Below are positions 24,853-31,856 of a stretch of DNA of 64,000 nucleotides, in pieces. The DNA lies in the NCBI GenBank assembly GCA_903859155.1, contig CAIOLO010000019.1, positions 1-64,000 of the forward strand. The letters are read 5' to 3'. The position numbers and the translations under genes are program-made. Positions within the stretch are counted from its first letter, which is position 1. Each line of letters starts with the position of its first letter. The notes below the pieces were generated by a model. It was not told the origin of the DNA, made no database searches, and saw only the letters and a list, made by a program, of their open reading frames with translations. Source of the DNA: an uncultured beta proteobacterium. GTDB taxonomy: Bacteria; Pseudomonadota; Gammaproteobacteria; Burkholderiales; SG8-39.

Positions 24853-26684
24853 GCTTTCACCGGCACGTGGAGGCCGCCATCGATCGACTTGATGGCATCC
24901 GCGGTGCAGACCTGGGCGCACAGCGTGCAGCCGATGCACAGTGAGGTGTCGATTTTCACCTTGTGCCGCCCCTCGAACTGTGTGTCACCCCAGGTGAGCG
25001 CGGGGCAACCCAGGTTCATGCATGACTGGCAGGCATTGCAATGTTCGCTCTGGACCTGCAGGGCAGGCCCTTTGATCTTGACCGGATCGAGTACGCAGGG
25101 CCGGTTGGAGATGACTACGGAAACGCCGCGATGGGCAATCGCCTCGCGCAGCGTCTGGTACACCTGGGCGAGGTCGTAGGAGTCCACGGTGCGCACCCAG
25201 CTCACCCCGCAGGCGCGCACCAGGGCCTCGTAGTCGATCTTCGGTGCATCCTGTCCCCTGAGGGTCTTGCCGGTTCCGGGATGGTCCTGGCCGCCGGTCA
25301 TCGCAGTGATGTGATTGTCGAGCAGGAATACCGTGATGTTGGCCTGGTTGTAGACCGCATCGATCAGGCCGGGTATTCCCGCGTGCAGGAAGGTCGAATC
25401 GCCGATGGTGGCCAGCACCGGCTTGGTGTCGCCAGCCTTGGACATGCCGATCGCATTGCCGATTGACGAGCCCATGGCCACGGTGGTGTCCATGCCGCGC
25501 AGGGGATCGAGGCAGGCGAGGGTGTAGCAACCGATATCCCCGGCGACACGCACTTGCGCGGCGCGCACTGCCATGAAGCAGGAGGTGTGCGGGCAGCCGG
25601 CGCACAGCACCGGCGGGCGGGCCAGCGGCTCCGGGGTCCAGACCGGTTTTTTCACGCGGGGCGCGAGCACTCCGGCCGCCTCGAAACCCGAACGCACCAC
25701 CTCGGGGGAAAATTCACCTGCGCGCGGAAAGAATTCCTTTCCCGCGACCTTGAAGCCGAGCGCGCGCACTGCGCGTTCGATCACCGGTTCGAGTTCCTCG
25801 ACCACGAAGACGCGCTCGACCGATTCGCAATAGCGGCGCAGCAGGTTCTCGGGCAGGGGCCAGGAGGCGCCCAGCTTGAGCACGCTCGCCTCGGGGAGCA
25901 CTTCGCGCACATACGGGTAACAGGTGCCGGCGGTGATGATGCCGAATTTGGGCTCGCCCGTCTCCCAGCGGTTGATCGTCGCGGTTTCCAGGTAGGCCTG
26001 CAGTTTGGCCTCGCGCTCGAGCACCGCCAGATGGCGCAGCTTGGCGTGCGCCGGGATCATCACGTTTTTTTTCGGATTCTCGTTGAAGCCGCGCGACGGA
26101 TGCTCCTTGCGCGGCCCCACCTTGACCGGGCTGCGGGTGTGCGACAGGCGCGTGGTGCAGCGCACGATGACCGCCGTGTCAAAGGTCTCGGACAGGTCGA
26201 ACGCGAGCCTGGTGTAGTCCAGGGCCTCCTGGGCATCGCTGGGCTCGAGCACCGGGACGGTGGCGAGTTGCCCGTAGATGCGGGTGTCCTGCTCATTTTG
26301 CGAACTGTGAATGCCGGGGTCATCGCACACCGCCATGACCAGGCCGCCGTTGACGCCGATATAGGAATGCGACATGAAGGCATCGGCGGCGACATTGAGC
26401 CCCACGTGTTTCATCGCGGCCAGCGCGCGGCGCCCGGCGAAGGACGCGCCGATCGCCACGTCCAGGGCGACCTTTTCGTTGGTAGACCATTGGGCGTGCA
26501 GGTCTTCGACGGGATATTGCGCCAGCGACTCGAGGATCTCGGTGCTGGGCGTGCCCGGATAGGCGGCCGCGACCGCAACCCCGGCTTCCCAGGCGCCGCG
26601 CGCAATGGCCTCGTTTCCGGTCAAGGGCCGGGATTCCTGCGACTGACCCTGCTTTGGCTCCGTTTTTTCCGGCGTTGCATGCAT
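24849..26684 (-). CDS. iorA: Indolepyruvate:ferredoxin oxidoreductase, alpha subunit
   Basis: Predicted 611-residue ThDP enzyme subunit that converts aryl-pyruvates (indolepyruvate, phenylpyruvate and relatives) to aryl-acetyl-CoA with reduction of ferredoxin. Motifs: AAYPGTPSTEILESLAQY, the CAGCPHTSCFMAVRAA stretch, the ThDP motif ATIGDSTFLHAGIPGLIDAV to LLDNHITAMTGGQ, and C-terminal [4Fe-4S] motifs CNACQSC and CIGCTLCAQVC. The ATG at 26684 follows a GGGGGA ribosome site; the longer frame upstream covers the regulatory region. It is first gene of iorA, iorB, korA, korB, korC, divergent from the liv/paaK operon, with two FNR-like boxes between. Confidence 0.9.
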   Translation of the reverse strand: MHATPEKTEPKQGQSQESRPLTGNEAIARGAWEAGVAVAAAYPGTPSTEILESLAQYPVEDLHAQWSTNEKVALDVAIGASFAGRRALAAMKHVGLNVAADAFMSHSYIGVNGGLVMAVCDDPGIHSSQNEQDTRIYGQLATVPVLEPSDAQEALDYTRLAFDLSETFDTAVIVRCTTRLSHTRSPVKVGPRKEHPSRGFNENPKKNVMIPAHAKLRHLAVLEREAKLQAYLETATINRWETGEPKFGIITAGTCYPYVREVLPEASVLKLGASWPLPENLLRRYCESVERVFVVEELEPVIERAVRALGFKVAGKEFFPRAGEFSPEVVRSGFEAAGVLAPRVKKPVWTPEPLARPPVLCAGCPHTSCFMAVRAAQVRVAGDIGCYTLACLDPLRGMDTTVAMGSSIGNAIGMSKAGDTKPVLATIGDSTFLHAGIPGLIDAVYNQANITVFLLDNHITAMTGGQDHPGTGKTLRGQDAPKIDYEALVRACGVSWVRTVDSYDLAQVYQTLREAIAHRGVSVVISNRPCVLDPVKIKGPALQVQSEHCNACQSCMNLGCPALTWGDTQFEGRHKVKIDTSLCIGCTLCAQVCTADAIKSIDGGLHVPVKA

Positions 26685-26771
26685 CACGTTATTCCCCCAG
26701 CAATAAGAGCCGTTGTTGTTTGTGTTGGAGTATGTCGCGAGCGATCGTACGCAGAAGCATCGCCGGCTTCT

Positions 26772-26785
26772 TTGATCCGGATCAA
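26772..26785. promoter_or_regulatory. Perfect FNR/ANR box
   Basis: TTGAT-CCGG-ATCAA matches the FNR/ANR/DNR consensus exactly. It lies 88 bp before iorA and about 230 bp before the livK-like gene, so low-oxygen control of the ior-kor operon, and perhaps of both operons, is likely. Confidence 0.7.
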
Positions 26786-26838
26786 CGGTGTGCGGAACTC
26801 CGGCCCGCAGGCCCTGGAGGGGGCTATCGGCACAAAAG

Positions 26839-26852
26839 CTGATCTTGATCAA
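26839..26852. promoter_or_regulatory. FNR/ANR-like box, one mismatch
   Basis: CTGAT-CTTG-ATCAA differs from consensus at the first base only. It is 53 bp from the perfect box and nearer to the livK-like gene (163 bp), so it may serve the plus-strand operon or act as a second site for iorA. Confidence 0.5.
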
Positions 26853-27014
26853 AGAAACGGCACTCAGTGCCATGAATAATCCACAGCGGCCTGTGCCGGG
26901 CTTGTACCGGAGCATTCATCTCAGTCAGGCAGGCATGCCTTTTGGATAGCAGTAGGGCCGCTCAATGCGCGACGATAGTCGCCGGCCGCGCCAACAACCA
27001 TACTGGAGGGGACG

Positions 27015-28187
27015 ATGATGTCAACGCTGGCAAGATACGGAATTACCCGCGGCCTGGCCGCAACAACCGCAGTTTTCCTGGCTTGTGCCGGCGCCGCCTT
27101 TGCGCAGGGGCAGGGGCCGATCAAGATCGGCTCGGTCCTGTCGATCACCGGGGCGGCGTCGTTCCTCGGCGACCCGGAGGCCAAGACAATCGAGTTCTAC
27201 GTCGAAAAGATCAATGCCGCCGGCGGCGTGCTGGGCAGGAAGCTGCAGCTCATCACCTACGACGACGGTAGCGACGCCGAAAAGGCGCGCACTTTTTCCA
27301 AGCGCCTGATCGAGCAGGACAAGGTCGATGTGCTGCTGGGCGGTTCGAGCACCGGAACCAGCATGCCGGTGATGCCGCTGGCGGCCGAGGCGCAGATCCC
27401 GTTCATCTCCTTCGGGGGCGCGGTGGGGATCATCGAACCGGTGCAGAAATGGGTGTTCAAGACGCCGCATACCGACCGTATGGCCTGCGAAAAAATCTTC
27501 GTCGACATGCAGTCGCGCAAGCTCACCCGGCTGGCGCTGATCTCCGGTGCCGGCGGCTTTGACAAATCGATGCGCACCGAATGCCTGAACGTGGCCAAGA
27601 AAAGCGGCGTGGAAGTGATCGCCGATGAGAATTACGGCGCAGGCGACACCGATATGACCGCGCAACTCACCAAGATCAAGAATACGGCCGGTGTGCAGGC
27701 GGTGCTCAATGCGGGCTTTGGCCCGGGGCCCGCGATTGTCACCAGGAACTTCCGCCAGCTGGGCATGACCGTGCCGTTGTACCAGTCGCACGGTGTCGGC
27801 TCGAAGGAGTTCATCAAGCTGGCAGGCGCGGCAGCCGAGGGCGTGCGTCTTCCCGCCGCCGCCCTGCTGGTCGCCAAGGACCTGCCCGCCAAGGACCCGC
27901 AGCGGGCGGTGGTGGTGAATTACACGCGCGAGTACGAAGCCAAGTTCAAGTCCGAAGTGTCGACCTTCGGTGGCCATGCCTATGACGGCCTGATGCTGGT
28001 GGTCGGGGCATTGAAGAGCGCCAAGAGCAGCGACAAGGCCAAGGTGCGCGATGCTCTGGAGAACACCAAGGGTTACATGGGAACGGGGGGCGTGGTCAAC
28101 ATGTCTCCCACCGATCACCTGGGCCTCGACCTGAGCGCATTCCGCATGCTCGAAGTCAAAGGCGGCAACTGGACGCTGGTGAAGTAG
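27015..28187 (+). CDS. Branched-chain-type ABC transporter, periplasmic binding protein
   Basis: Predicted 390-residue exported type I periplasmic binding protein of the LivK family. The signal peptide ends AGAAFAQGQG, then IKIGSVLSITGAASFLGDPE, INAAGGVLGRKLQLITYDDG and LLGGSSTGTSMPVMPLAAEA follow, with FGGHAYDGLMLVVGALK near the end. The GGAGGGG site supports the ATG at 27015 or 27018. It is the first gene of a complete liv-type importer that ends in a phenylacetate-CoA ligase gene, so the ligand is more likely an aromatic acid than leucine (inference). Confidence 0.88.
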   Translation: MMSTLARYGITRGLAATTAVFLACAGAAFAQGQGPIKIGSVLSITGAASFLGDPEAKTIEFYVEKINAAGGVLGRKLQLITYDDGSDAEKARTFSKRLIEQDKVDVLLGGSSTGTSMPVMPLAAEAQIPFISFGGAVGIIEPVQKWVFKTPHTDRMACEKIFVDMQSRKLTRLALISGAGGFDKSMRTECLNVAKKSGVEVIADENYGAGDTDMTAQLTKIKNTAGVQAVLNAGFGPGPAIVTRNFRQLGMTVPLYQSHGVGSKEFIKLAGAAAEGVRLPAAALLVAKDLPAKDPQRAVVVNYTREYEAKFKSEVSTFGGHAYDGLMLVVGALKSAKSSDKAKVRDALENTKGYMGTGGVVNMSPTDHLGLDLSAFRMLEVKGGNWTLVK

Positions 28188-28220
28188 CGGTACTCTGCTG
28201 CGCCGGGGAGGCCGGGCGAC

Positions 28221-29108
28221 ATGAGTGCGCAGTTCATGCCGCAGTTCATGCAATATCTGCTCAGCGGTCTGACCGTGGGCGCGATATACGCACTGGTGGC
28301 GTTGGGCTTCTCGATCATATTCAACGCCAGCCATGTCATCAACTTCGCGCAGGGGGAGTTCGTGATGATCGGCGGCATGGCCACGGTGTCGCTGAGCGCG
28401 GCGGAGGTGCCGCTCGGACTGGCCATCCCGCTCGCGGTCGCGGCGGTGGTTCTGGTCGGCCTTGCACTGGAGAAATTTGCGGTTGAACCCGCGCGCGGCG
28501 CCTCCGTGATCACGCTGATCATCATCACCATCGGGGCGTCGATATTCCTGCGCGGCCTGGCAACCCTGGTGTGGGACAAGCAGCTGCACGTGCTCAAGGC
28601 ATTCTCCGGCGATGCCCCGATCGCAGTGGCGGGGGCGACGCTGTTGCCGCAGAGCCTGTGGGTGTTCGGCATTACGCTGGCGATCGTGCTGGCGCTGTCC
28701 TGGTTTTTCGGCCGCACCCTGCTCGGCAAGGCCATGCTCGCCACTTCGCATAACCGCCTGGCGGCGCAACTGGTCGGCATCAACGTGCGCCATGTCCTGT
28801 TGCTCTCCTACGGAATGTCGGCCGCGCTCGGCGCCATTGCCGGCATCCTGATCGCCCCGATCTCGTTTACCACCTACGACGTAGGTGTCATGCTCGGGCT
28901 GAAAGGGTTTGCCGCGGCGATCCTCGGCGGCCTGGGAAGCGGTGTCGGCGCGGTGGTGGGGGGCATCGTGCTCGGTGTCGCCGAGTCGATGAGTGCCGGC
29001 TATGTTTCCTCCGCCTACAAGGATGCCATCGCCCTTGTGATCACCCTGGCAGTGCTCTTTTTCATGCCCAGCGGACTGTTCGGCAAGCGCGGCGGAGAGC
29101 GGGTATAG
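28221..29108 (+). CDS. Branched-chain-type ABC transporter permease (LivH family)
   Basis: Predicted 295-residue inner-membrane permease. It opens with QYLLSGLTVGAIYALVALGF and NASHVINFAQGEFVMIGGM, typical of LivH, and shows about eight hydrophobic segments; the loop GKAMLATSHNRLAAQLVGIN contacts the ATPase. It follows the binding-protein gene by 33 bp. Its stop codon is followed at once by the ATG of the repeat micro-ORF that separates it from livM. Confidence 0.9.
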   Translation: MSAQFMPQFMQYLLSGLTVGAIYALVALGFSIIFNASHVINFAQGEFVMIGGMATVSLSAAEVPLGLAIPLAVAAVVLVGLALEKFAVEPARGASVITLIIITIGASIFLRGLATLVWDKQLHVLKAFSGDAPIAVAGATLLPQSLWVFGITLAIVLALSWFFGRTLLGKAMLATSHNRLAAQLVGINVRHVLLLSYGMSAALGAIAGILIAPISFTTYDVGVMLGLKGFAAAILGGLGSGVGAVVGGIVLGVAESMSAGYVSSAYKDAIALVITLAVLFFMPSGLFGKRGGERV

Positions 29109-29258
29109 ATGAAGGCACCGTCGCATAAAGCTCGCGCCGGCCGTTCGAAGCAGCGCGGCGAGTTTTTGGCCGCGCGGTCGTTGATGAGACCGCCGTCGCA
29201 TAAATCTCGCGCCGGCTGTTGGCAGCAGCGCGGCGAGCTTTTTGCCGCGCTGTCCTAG
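29109..29258 (+). CDS. Repeat-encoded micro-ORF, two 25-codon units
   Basis: An open 49-codon frame whose ATG follows the livH stop directly (TAGATG) and which ends 16 bp before livM. Unit 1 reads KAPSHKARAGRSKQRGEFLA and unit 2 RPPSHKSRAGCWQQRGELFA, each followed by a short tail. It is clearly related to the micro-ORF at 8831-8989 on the other strand, where the flanking genes are unrelated. The ATG of unit 2 could also start translation. A small basic peptide, a coupling spacer or a structured RNA repeat are all possible. I do not recognise a known family. Confidence 0.45.
   Translation: MKAPSHKARAGRSKQRGEFLAARSLMRPPSHKSRAGCWQQRGELFAALS
29130..29183 (+). repeat. Intercistronic repeat, locus 2 unit 1
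   Basis: Starts GCTCGCGCCGGCCG and continues AAGCAGCGCGGCGAG then TTTTTGGCCGCGCGGT. It is the plus-strand equivalent of the units at 8.8-9.0 kb, with the same imperfect hairpin arms. Confidence 0.8.
29205..29258 (+). repeat. Intercistronic repeat, locus 2 unit 2
   Basis: Second unit, 75 bp after the first. Starts TCTCGCGCCGGCTGTTGG and continues CAGCAGCGCGGCGAGC. Period 75 bp here against 78 bp at locus 1; both are multiples of three. Confidence 0.8.
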
Positions 29259-29274
29259 GCCTCCTCCCCCAACC

Positions 29275-30261
29275 ATGCGCCAGAATTTCGCCTCGCCCCG
29301 GGTCGGTGGCATGGTCGCGCTGGCGCTGGTGATTGCGCTGCTCCCGGTCGGCCTCTCCAACAACTATTTTTACGACGTCGCAATCCTGGTGGGTCTCAAC
29401 GCCATTGTCTGCGTCGGCCTCAACCTGCTGATCGGCTACGCGGGGCAGATCAGCCTGGGCCATGCGGGTTTCTACGGCCTGGGGGCCTACGGTTCGGCGA
29501 TCCTGTCCTCGCGTTACGGATGGCCGCCGCTGCTATCGATGCTCAGCGCGACTCTGGTGGTTGCCGCGCTCGCCTTTGTCGTCGGCCGTCCGATTCTGCG
29601 GCTGAAGGGACATTATCTGGCCATGGCGACGCTCGGCCTGGGCGTCATCATCTTCATGGTCATCGCCACCGAGGACAAACTCACCGGCGGCCCTGACGGC
29701 ATGTCGGTGGTGGCCTTCAAAATCGGTTCATTCGCACTGCGTGAGGCGCAACTCTGGTACTGGGTGGTCGGTGCCCTGCTGCTCGCGGCGGTGTGGCTGG
29801 CGCTCAACCTTATCGACTCGCCCGCCGGGCGCGCCCTGCGCGCACTGCACGGCTCCGAAGTGGGTGCGGAAGTGCTGGGCATCGATGCGGCGCGCCACAA
29901 ACTCATGGTGTTCGTAATTTCGGCCGTGTTCGCCTCGGTGGCCGGGAGCCTGAATGCCCACTTTTCCGGTTTCATCACCCCGTCCAAGGTGACCTTTCTG
30001 CATTCGATAGAACTGGTCACCATGGTGGTGTTCGGCGGCATGGCATCCACTTTCGGCGCAGTCGTCGGTGCCGCGGCGCTGACGGTGCTGCCGCAATTCC
30101 TGACCGTGCTGAAGGATTACGAGATGATGGTGTTCGGCGCCCTGATGATGGGCACCATGATCTTCATGCCGCGCGGCGTCGTGCCCAGCCTGGCAAGGCT
30201 GTTCGCGCCGCGCCGGCGGCCCGAAGGCGAGCGCAAGCCGGGCAGCGAGGGGGCGGCATGA
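29275..30261 (+). CDS. Branched-chain-type ABC transporter permease (LivM family)
   Basis: Predicted 328-residue inner-membrane permease with about ten hydrophobic segments. LNLLIGYAGQISLGHAGFYG and LKGHYLAMATLGLGVIIFMV are LivM hallmarks, and ALHGSEVGAEVLGIDAARHK is the ATPase-contact loop. The ATG at 29275 begins the conserved protein; an earlier in-frame start at 29242 lies inside the repeat region. The stop overlaps the livG start by ATGA. Confidence 0.9.
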   Translation: MRQNFASPRVGGMVALALVIALLPVGLSNNYFYDVAILVGLNAIVCVGLNLLIGYAGQISLGHAGFYGLGAYGSAILSSRYGWPPLLSMLSATLVVAALAFVVGRPILRLKGHYLAMATLGLGVIIFMVIATEDKLTGGPDGMSVVAFKIGSFALREAQLWYWVVGALLLAAVWLALNLIDSPAGRALRALHGSEVGAEVLGIDAARHKLMVFVISAVFASVAGSLNAHFSGFITPSKVTFLHSIELVTMVVFGGMASTFGAVVGAAALTVLPQFLTVLKDYEMMVFGALMMGTMIFMPRGVVPSLARLFAPRRRPEGERKPGSEGAA

Positions 30262-31124
30262 GCCTGTTGCGCGTCGAGAATCTCAGCAAGGAATTCGGCG
30301 GCGTGCATGCGGTCGAGGGTCTGAACTACGAAATCCAGCCGGGTGCGGTGCATTCGATCATCGGCCCCAACGGTGCCGGCAAGACCACGCTCCTCAACAT
30401 GCTCACCGGGGTTTACATCCCGTCGGATGGGCGCATCATTTTCGAGGAGCACGACCTGACCGGCCTGGCACCCTTTGAATATGCCGCCCACGGTATTGCG
30501 CGCACCTTCCAGAATCTGCAGGTGTTCTTCAACATGAGCGCGCTCGAGAATGTCATGGTGGGCCGTTACCTGCACGAACGCTGCGGCCTGGCCTCGGCGC
30601 TGCTGCGCTTTCCGCGCCTGGCGCGCGCAGAACGCGCCTGCCGCGACGAAGCGGCCGAATTGATGCGTTATGTCGGCCTGCAGGATTACCTCTCCACGGC
30701 TTCGACGGCGATGCCCTACGGCGCGCTGAAGCGCCTGGAGATCGCCCGGGCGCTGGCGACGCAACCCAGGTTGATCCTGCTCGACGAGCCGGCCGCGGGC
30801 CTGAATCCGACCGAAGCGCTCGATCTGGATGTGCTGATCGGCAGGCTCACCGAGCGCGGCATTACCGTGGTGCTGGTCGAGCACAACATGCGCCTGGTGA
30901 TGGGGGTGTCGGATCACATTCTGGTGCTTGACTACGGACGCAAACTGGCCGAAGGCGCGGCCGCCGCGGTGCGCAATGATCCCCGTGTGATCGAGGCCTA
31001 TCTGGGCAGCAGCGTCGCAAGCGATGGCGCCGCGGCAAGTGCCGGCTCCGCGGCAAGTGCCGCCTCCGCGGCAAGTGCCGCCTCGGGCGGCGGCCAGGCG
31101 GACCTGCGCGGGACCTCACACTGA
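30258..31124 (+). CDS. Branched-chain-type ABC transporter ATPase (LivG family)
   Basis: Predicted 288-residue ABC ATPase. Walker A is IGPNGAGKTTLLNML, the Q-loop region IARTFQNLQVF, the signature region MPYGALKRLEIARAL (a variant of LSGGQ) and Walker B LILLDEPAAGLNP, with the LivG-type ending VVLVEHNMRLVMGVSDHILV. After about residue 252 comes a low-complexity Ala/Ser tail made by an 18-bp repeat that normal LivG proteins lack. It overlaps livM and livF. Confidence 0.9.
   Translation: MSLLRVENLSKEFGGVHAVEGLNYEIQPGAVHSIIGPNGAGKTTLLNMLTGVYIPSDGRIIFEEHDLTGLAPFEYAAHGIARTFQNLQVFFNMSALENVMVGRYLHERCGLASALLRFPRLARAERACRDEAAELMRYVGLQDYLSTASTAMPYGALKRLEIARALATQPRLILLDEPAAGLNPTEALDLDVLIGRLTERGITVVLVEHNMRLVMGVSDHILVLDYGRKLAEGAAAAVRNDPRVIEAYLGSSVASDGAAASAGSAASAASAASAASGGGQADLRGTSH
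31032..31085 (+). repeat. 18-bp tandem repeat (three units) in the livG tail
   Basis: Three copies of GCGGCAAGTGCCGCCTCC, with small changes in the first and last, encode Ala-Ala-Ser-Ala-(Ala/Gly)-Ser. The period keeps the frame, so copy-number change would alter only the tail length. Confidence 0.85.
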
Positions 31125-31828
31125 TGATGCTCGAAGTCCAGGGACTCGCCAGCCGCTACGGACGCATCCCGGCGCTCAAGGGGGTGGACATCCAGGTCCG
31201 CCAGGGCGAACTGGTGGCGCTCGTTGGTGCCAATGGCGCCGGAAAAACCACCTTGCTGCGCGCTCTCTCCGGGGTGCAGCCGGTCAGTGCCGGACGGGTG
31301 CTGTTCGAGGGCAGGGACATCACCGCTGCGGCCCCTGACAAGCGCGTGCGCCTTGGCATCGTCCAGGTGCCCGAGGGGCGGCAGGTGTTCGCGCCGCTCA
31401 CGGTGGAGGACAATCTGCGCCTGGGTGCCTACCTGCGCAGCAAGTCCCAGGCGGCGCAGACCTGCGAGCGGGTCTACGCGATGTTCCCGGTGCTCAAGAG
31501 CAAGCGTCGCGAGGCCGCGGGCATGCTCTCGGGCGGGCAGCAGCAGATGCTCGCCATCGGCAGGGCGCTGATGGCCGAACCCAGGTTGTTGTTGCTCGAC
31601 GAACCGAGCATGGGTCTCGCCCCCAGGCTGGTGGAGGAAATTTTTGCCTGCGTGTGCGCGCTCAAAGAGGCCTCGACAACAATATTCCTGGTCGATCAAA
31701 ATGCCCGTGCCGCGCTGGCCGTGGCCGACCGCGCCTACGTGCTGGAGACCGGCCGCGTGGTGCTCACCGGCAGCGGTGCGGAACTGATGGAGAACGAGCA
31801 GGTGAAGGAGGCCTACCTCGGGCTGTGA
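31124..31828 (+). CDS. Branched-chain-type ABC transporter ATPase (LivF family)
   Basis: Predicted 234-residue ABC ATPase. Walker A is VGANGAGKTTLLRALSG, then GIVQVPEGRQVFAPLTVEDN (a LivF marker), signature LSGGQQQMLAIGRALM and Walker B LLLLDEPSMGLAPRLVEEIF. Its ATG overlaps the livG stop by one base. With LivG, LivH, LivM and the binding protein it completes the importer. Confidence 0.93.
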   Translation: MMLEVQGLASRYGRIPALKGVDIQVRQGELVALVGANGAGKTTLLRALSGVQPVSAGRVLFEGRDITAAAPDKRVRLGIVQVPEGRQVFAPLTVEDNLRLGAYLRSKSQAAQTCERVYAMFPVLKSKRREAAGMLSGGQQQMLAIGRALMAEPRLLLLDEPSMGLAPRLVEEIFACVCALKEASTTIFLVDQNARAALAVADRAYVLETGRVVLTGSGAELMENEQVKEAYLGL

Positions 31829-31856
31829 GGCAAGGCAAAAACCAAGAGGATGAAAA

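Larger units (their letters stand above)
26685..27014. other. Divergent promoter region between ior-kor and liv-paaK operons
   Basis: About 330 bp with no gene. It holds two FNR/ANR-like boxes (listed separately) 53 bp apart and must contain the promoters for both operons. No clear sigma-70 pair was assigned. Confidence 0.7.

Noticed and set aside
21316-26684. Phenylglyoxylate oxidoreductase (padEFGHI) cluster
   Set aside because: The five-gene count is similar, but there is no flavoprotein subunit and the first gene is a clear IorA, so the Ior plus Kor reading fits better.
27021-29363. A 780-codon minus-strand frame across the livK and livH genes
   Set aside because: It is the complement of two clear transporter genes and the repeat; the translation lacks any domain and simply reflects high GC.
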